From Micromonospora_J zhanjiangensis (GTDB lineage: Bacteria; Actinomycetota; Actinomycetes; Mycobacteriales; Micromonosporaceae), in contig NZ_JBHSBN010000047.1 in the NCBI RefSeq assembly GCF_042650605.1, positions 1 through 23,460 of the forward strand: a stretch of DNA of 23,460 bases. Reading direction: 5' to 3'. Positions 22,600-23,460 of this stretch are shown here, piece after piece. Below the pieces are notes generated by a model. It was given only the letters and a program-made list of their open reading frames with translations, did no database searches and was not told the origin of the DNA. Within the stretch, counting starts at the first letter, position 1. Every line of letters begins with the position of its first letter. The position numbers were made by a program, and so were the translations under genes.

Positions 22600-23337
22600 A
22601 TGACCAGCAGCCCGGTGACCCTGGTGACCGGCGGCAGCCGCGGCATCGGCGCCGCCACCGTCCGACAACTCGCCGCCGCCGGACACGACATCGTCCTCGG
22701 CTACCGCACCGACCACACCGCCGCCCGGACCGTGCTCGCCGACGTCCACGCCGCCGGCCGACGCGGCACCGCCGTCGCCGCCGACACCGCCGACCCCACC
22801 GACGTGGTACGCCTGTTCGACGCCGCCGAGGAACTGGGGAAGTTGACCGGACTGGTCAACAACGCCGGCGTCGGCGGCAGCCGCACCGGCCCCCTGACCG
22901 ACCTCGCCTTCGACGACCTGCGCCACGTCGTCGACGTCAACCTCGTCGGCTACCTGCTCTGCGCCCAGCAGGCCGCCCGCCGGATGACCACCGGCGCCGC
23001 CATCGTCAACGTCTCGTCCGGCGCCGCCACCCTCGGCGGCCCCGGCGAATACGTCCACTACGCCGCCACCAAGGCCGCCACCGACGCCCTCACCATCGGC
23101 CTGGCCAAGGAACTCGCCCCCCGCGGCATCCGGGTCAACACCGTCGCCCCCGGCATCATCGACACCGACTTCCACGCCACCGTCGGCAACCCCGACAAGG
23201 CGACCACCGCAGCCGCCCGGATCCCGATGGGCCGCGCCGGCACGCCCGACGAGATCGCCGCCGCCATCGTCTGGCTGCTCGGCCCACACGCCTCCTACAC
23301 CACCGGCGCCAACCTCCGCGTCTCCGGCGGTCTCTAG
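22600..23337 (+). CDS. SDR-family oxidoreductase, FabG-like
   Basis: 245 residues, a complete classical short-chain dehydrogenase. TLVTGGSRGIGAATV (TGxxxGxG, residues 10-17) binds NAD(P); LVNNAGVGG, VNVSSGAA (catalytic Ser) and YAATKAATDAL (Y-x3-K) complete the active site; VNTVAPGIIDTDF and the C-terminal NLRVSGGL match FabG-like enzymes. YRTDH after strand 2 (R) suggests NADPH. Substrate unknown. GGGGGAG about 7 nt before the ATG is a strong ribosome site. Divergent from the peroxiredoxin gene; a TACGCT box near 22556 may be its -10. Confidence 0.93.
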   Translation: MTSSPVTLVTGGSRGIGAATVRQLAAAGHDIVLGYRTDHTAARTVLADVHAAGRRGTAVAADTADPTDVVRLFDAAEELGKLTGLVNNAGVGGSRTGPLTDLAFDDLRHVVDVNLVGYLLCAQQAARRMTTGAAIVNVSSGAATLGGPGEYVHYAATKAATDALTIGLAKELAPRGIRVNTVAPGIIDTDFHATVGNPDKATTAAARIPMGRAGTPDEIAAAIVWLLGPHASYTTGANLRVSGGL

Positions 23338-23460
23338 CCCCAACGCCGTTCAGTTAGGCGTGGGCGGGTGCGGTCAAGGGGTGTGTTGATCAGGACGTGA
23401 GAAGCGGAGTTCCGGTATCAAGGTTTGTCACTCCAAGACAACCCAGAACCAGGAACCCCG
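23338..23460 (+). other. Low-GC right edge, possible start of a mobile element
   Basis: From about 23397 the GC content falls to about 55% (35 of 64 bases), against over 70% elsewhere. GTG 23397 opens a frame VRSGVPVSRFVTPRQPRT running off the window. No transposase motif can be recognised from so little, and no inverted-repeat partner is visible. The compositional break and its position suggest an insertion sequence or other acquired DNA. Confidence 0.3.

Overview
The window is very GC-rich, uses GTG starts freely, has many TANNNT -10 boxes 6-9 nt ahead of start codons (leaderless genes), and carries actinobacterial families (ECF42 sigma factor with a DGPF/YCII partner, a HAIR-controlled Hsp20, an F420/FMN split-barrel protein). 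It reads as an actinomycete chromosome, probably a Micromonospora-like member of the Micromonosporaceae; the genus is an inference. The left edge is the 5' end of an IS200/IS605-type tnpA. The right edge drops to about 55% GC and may be the start of another mobile element, so the window may be a contig bounded by repeats.

Left part (about 0.2-4.2 kb): a SAM methyltransferase, a DUF4287 protein, a GNAT acetyltransferase, and an ECF42 module made of a DGPF/YCII protein translationally coupled to an ECF42 sigma factor, with a split-barrel flavin/F420 protein upstream. Two near-identical promoter elements (TGTCGA-N17-CGTC), one ahead of the YCII gene and one ahead of the split-barrel gene, suggest the sigma factor drives both transcription units. 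Next (4.3-9.4 kb) come a divergent FAD monooxygenase/TetR pair, a phage-type HNH endonuclease, a PLP-dependent Thr/Ser dehydratase divergent from a Nudix hydrolase, a DUF1330-like protein and an Hsp20 gene with a near-consensus promoter and an HspR (HAIR) operator.

Middle (9.5-17.5 kb): a solo tyrosine recombinase followed by a 3' gene remnant, an AidB-type acyl-CoA dehydrogenase below a GntR/YtrA-type regulator, a small membrane-anchored protein, thymidine kinase, a UMF1/Atg22-type MFS transporter, a glycerophosphodiester phosphodiesterase and a PlsC-type acyltransferase. Several gene ends carry long perfect GC hairpins without U tracts.

Right part (17.5-23.5 kb): cydAB (cytochrome bd oxidase) behind a nested palindrome resembling overlapping BlaI/MecI-type operators. 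The cydA reading frame is broken at its extreme 3' end by a (CCCCA)3 repeat; removing one unit restores a natural C-terminus and stop. No cydDC follows. Instead there is an 11-codon leader ORF (Arg-rich, one TTA codon) whose stop codon lies in a 12-bp stem, then the first 30 codons of a GNAT gene cut off and joined to a short-chain dehydrogenase lacking its nucleotide-binding N-terminus. The window closes with a hypothetical coiled-coil protein below a Bcp-type peroxiredoxin and an intact FabG-like SDR.

The most unusual points are the cydA repeat frameshift with its palindromic operator, the leader-ORF/interleaved-stem arrangement ahead of a deletion scar, and the paired ECF42 promoters.
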